Of a stretch of 14,044 nt of DNA, positions 13,527 through 14,044 are shown piece after piece; within the stretch, counting starts at the first letter, position 1, and each line of letters starts with the position of its first letter. The translations under genes were made by a program, and so were the position numbers. This stretch comes from an uncultured Carnobacterium sp. Its GTDB lineage: Bacteria > Bacillota > Bacilli > Lactobacillales > Aerococcaceae. The notes beneath the pieces are model-generated. The model did not search any database and was not told where the DNA came from. It worked only from the letters and a program-made list of their open reading frames with translations. The DNA is taken from positions 1 through 14,044 of the forward strand of contig CALALK010000218.1 in NCBI GenBank assembly GCA_937923125.1, given 5' to 3'.

Positions 13527-14044
13527 TTATAAAGTTGGATAGGTAATTTGACCTAAAATAACACTCTTCTTCGCACCCGTGGCCGAAGGAACATTAGATG
13601 GTCTTCTATGGTAAGTTTGGTTCCCCAAAATCACAAATGCCAACGCTTCTTTTGCTTCTGAAGAAAAACCATGTTCTTCTTGCGTAATCACTTGAACTTC
13701 AGGCATCTCTTTTTGGATAAGTTCAAGTAGGTAAGAATTATAGGCGCCGCCACCACCAATAATGCATTTCTTCAAATCATATGCACCAATCAAATGTTTC
13801 TTATAGTGATATGCAATCGAATAGGCCGTAAACCACGTAAAAGTATGAATAATGTCGTTTGCATCATTAGAGCTATACTTCTCAAGAAGTCCTCTTGTAA
13901 AATGTTCTCCAAACATTTCCCTACCCGTTGTTTTTGGAAGATCCATCTTAAAGTAAGGATGCTCTTTTAACTCTTCTGCCAGTTGCGGTATCATCTTTCC
14001 TTGTCGAGCATAAAATCCATCCTTGTCATATTTCTCTCCGTAGA
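13527..14044 (-). CDS. anmK: anhydro-N-acetylmuramic acid kinase AnmK, C-terminal part (start outside the window)
   Basis: AnmK opens the 1,6-anhydro ring of anhydroMurNAc and phosphorylates it in one step, giving MurNAc-6P for MurQ. About 172 residues are present. The frame stays open to the right edge with YGEKYDKDGFYARQGK, the AnmK block usually seen as YDxxGxxArxG, so the 5' half lies beyond 14044 and the ATG at 13994 is internal. Further family features are IIGGGGAYNSYLLELI, the EHGFSSEAKEALAF block and the terminal NVPSATGAKKSVILGQ. The full protein is usually about 370-390 residues. It converges on the kinase gene with a 45-base gap and a shared terminator. No regulatory region is visible because the 5' end is missing. 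Confidence 0.9.
   Translation of the reverse strand, partial: YGEKYDKDGFYARQGKMIPQLAEELKEHPYFKMDLPKTTGREMFGEHFTRGLLEKYSSNDANDIIHTFTWFTAYSIAYHYKKHLIGAYDLKKCIIGGGGAYNSYLLELIQKEMPEVQVITQEEHGFSSEAKEALAFVILGNQTYHRRPSNVPSATGAKKSVILGQITYPTL

Overview
The window looks like chromosomal DNA of a low-GC Gram-positive bacterium. The codon use is A/T-rich, most genes have AGGAG-type ribosome binding sites, rho-independent terminators are abundant, and the gene content is typical of Lactobacillales. I would guess the Carnobacteriaceae or a neighbouring family, but the sequence alone does not settle the genus. Most genes lie on the minus strand. Only the MurR-type regulator and a sugar kinase lie on the plus strand.

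Layout from left to right. (1) 88-1968, minus: a membrane O-acyltransferase with a C-terminal SGNH domain (OatA-like), with terminator 46-81. (2) 2162-5025, minus: a three-gene flavin operon transcribed apbE, then a small NADPH-dependent FMN-reductase-like protein, then a larger FMN-reductase-like protein. The larger one has a PAS-like C-terminal domain and an Ala/Pro tail with three copies of the ApbE flavinylation motif (DATSGAS). It has its own promoter (5098-5126) and terminator (2121-2148). (3) 5104-5520: a gene-free stretch with a terminator and a ~217-bp imperfect inverted-repeat element. (4) 5521-8055, minus: trhP1, trhP2 and a PhnA-family zinc-ribbon gene. The first two are U32 proteins for 5-hydroxyuridine synthesis in tRNA. 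(5) 8185-11540, minus: murQ, murP and mupG, an operon for uptake and breakdown of MurNAc-containing sugars. It is divergent from murR (11683-12486, plus), with overlapping promoters and candidate operator and cre sites between them. (6) 12630-13481, plus: a BadF/BcrA-type amino-sugar kinase. It converges on a right-truncated anmK (13527-14044, minus) across a shared terminator.

How the genes fit together. Regions 5 and 6 form a peptidoglycan-sugar scavenging module. MurP brings in MurNAc or MurNAc-GlcNAc as the 6-phosphate, MupG cleaves the disaccharide phosphate, and MurQ turns MurNAc-6P into GlcNAc-6P. The kinase could phosphorylate the GlcNAc freed by MupG. AnmK feeds 1,6-anhydroMurNAc into the same MurNAc-6P pool. 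Region 2 looks like a cytosolic redox module whose terminal protein may carry up to three covalent FMN groups on a flexible arm, attached by the co-transcribed ApbE. That is the most unusual feature of the window.
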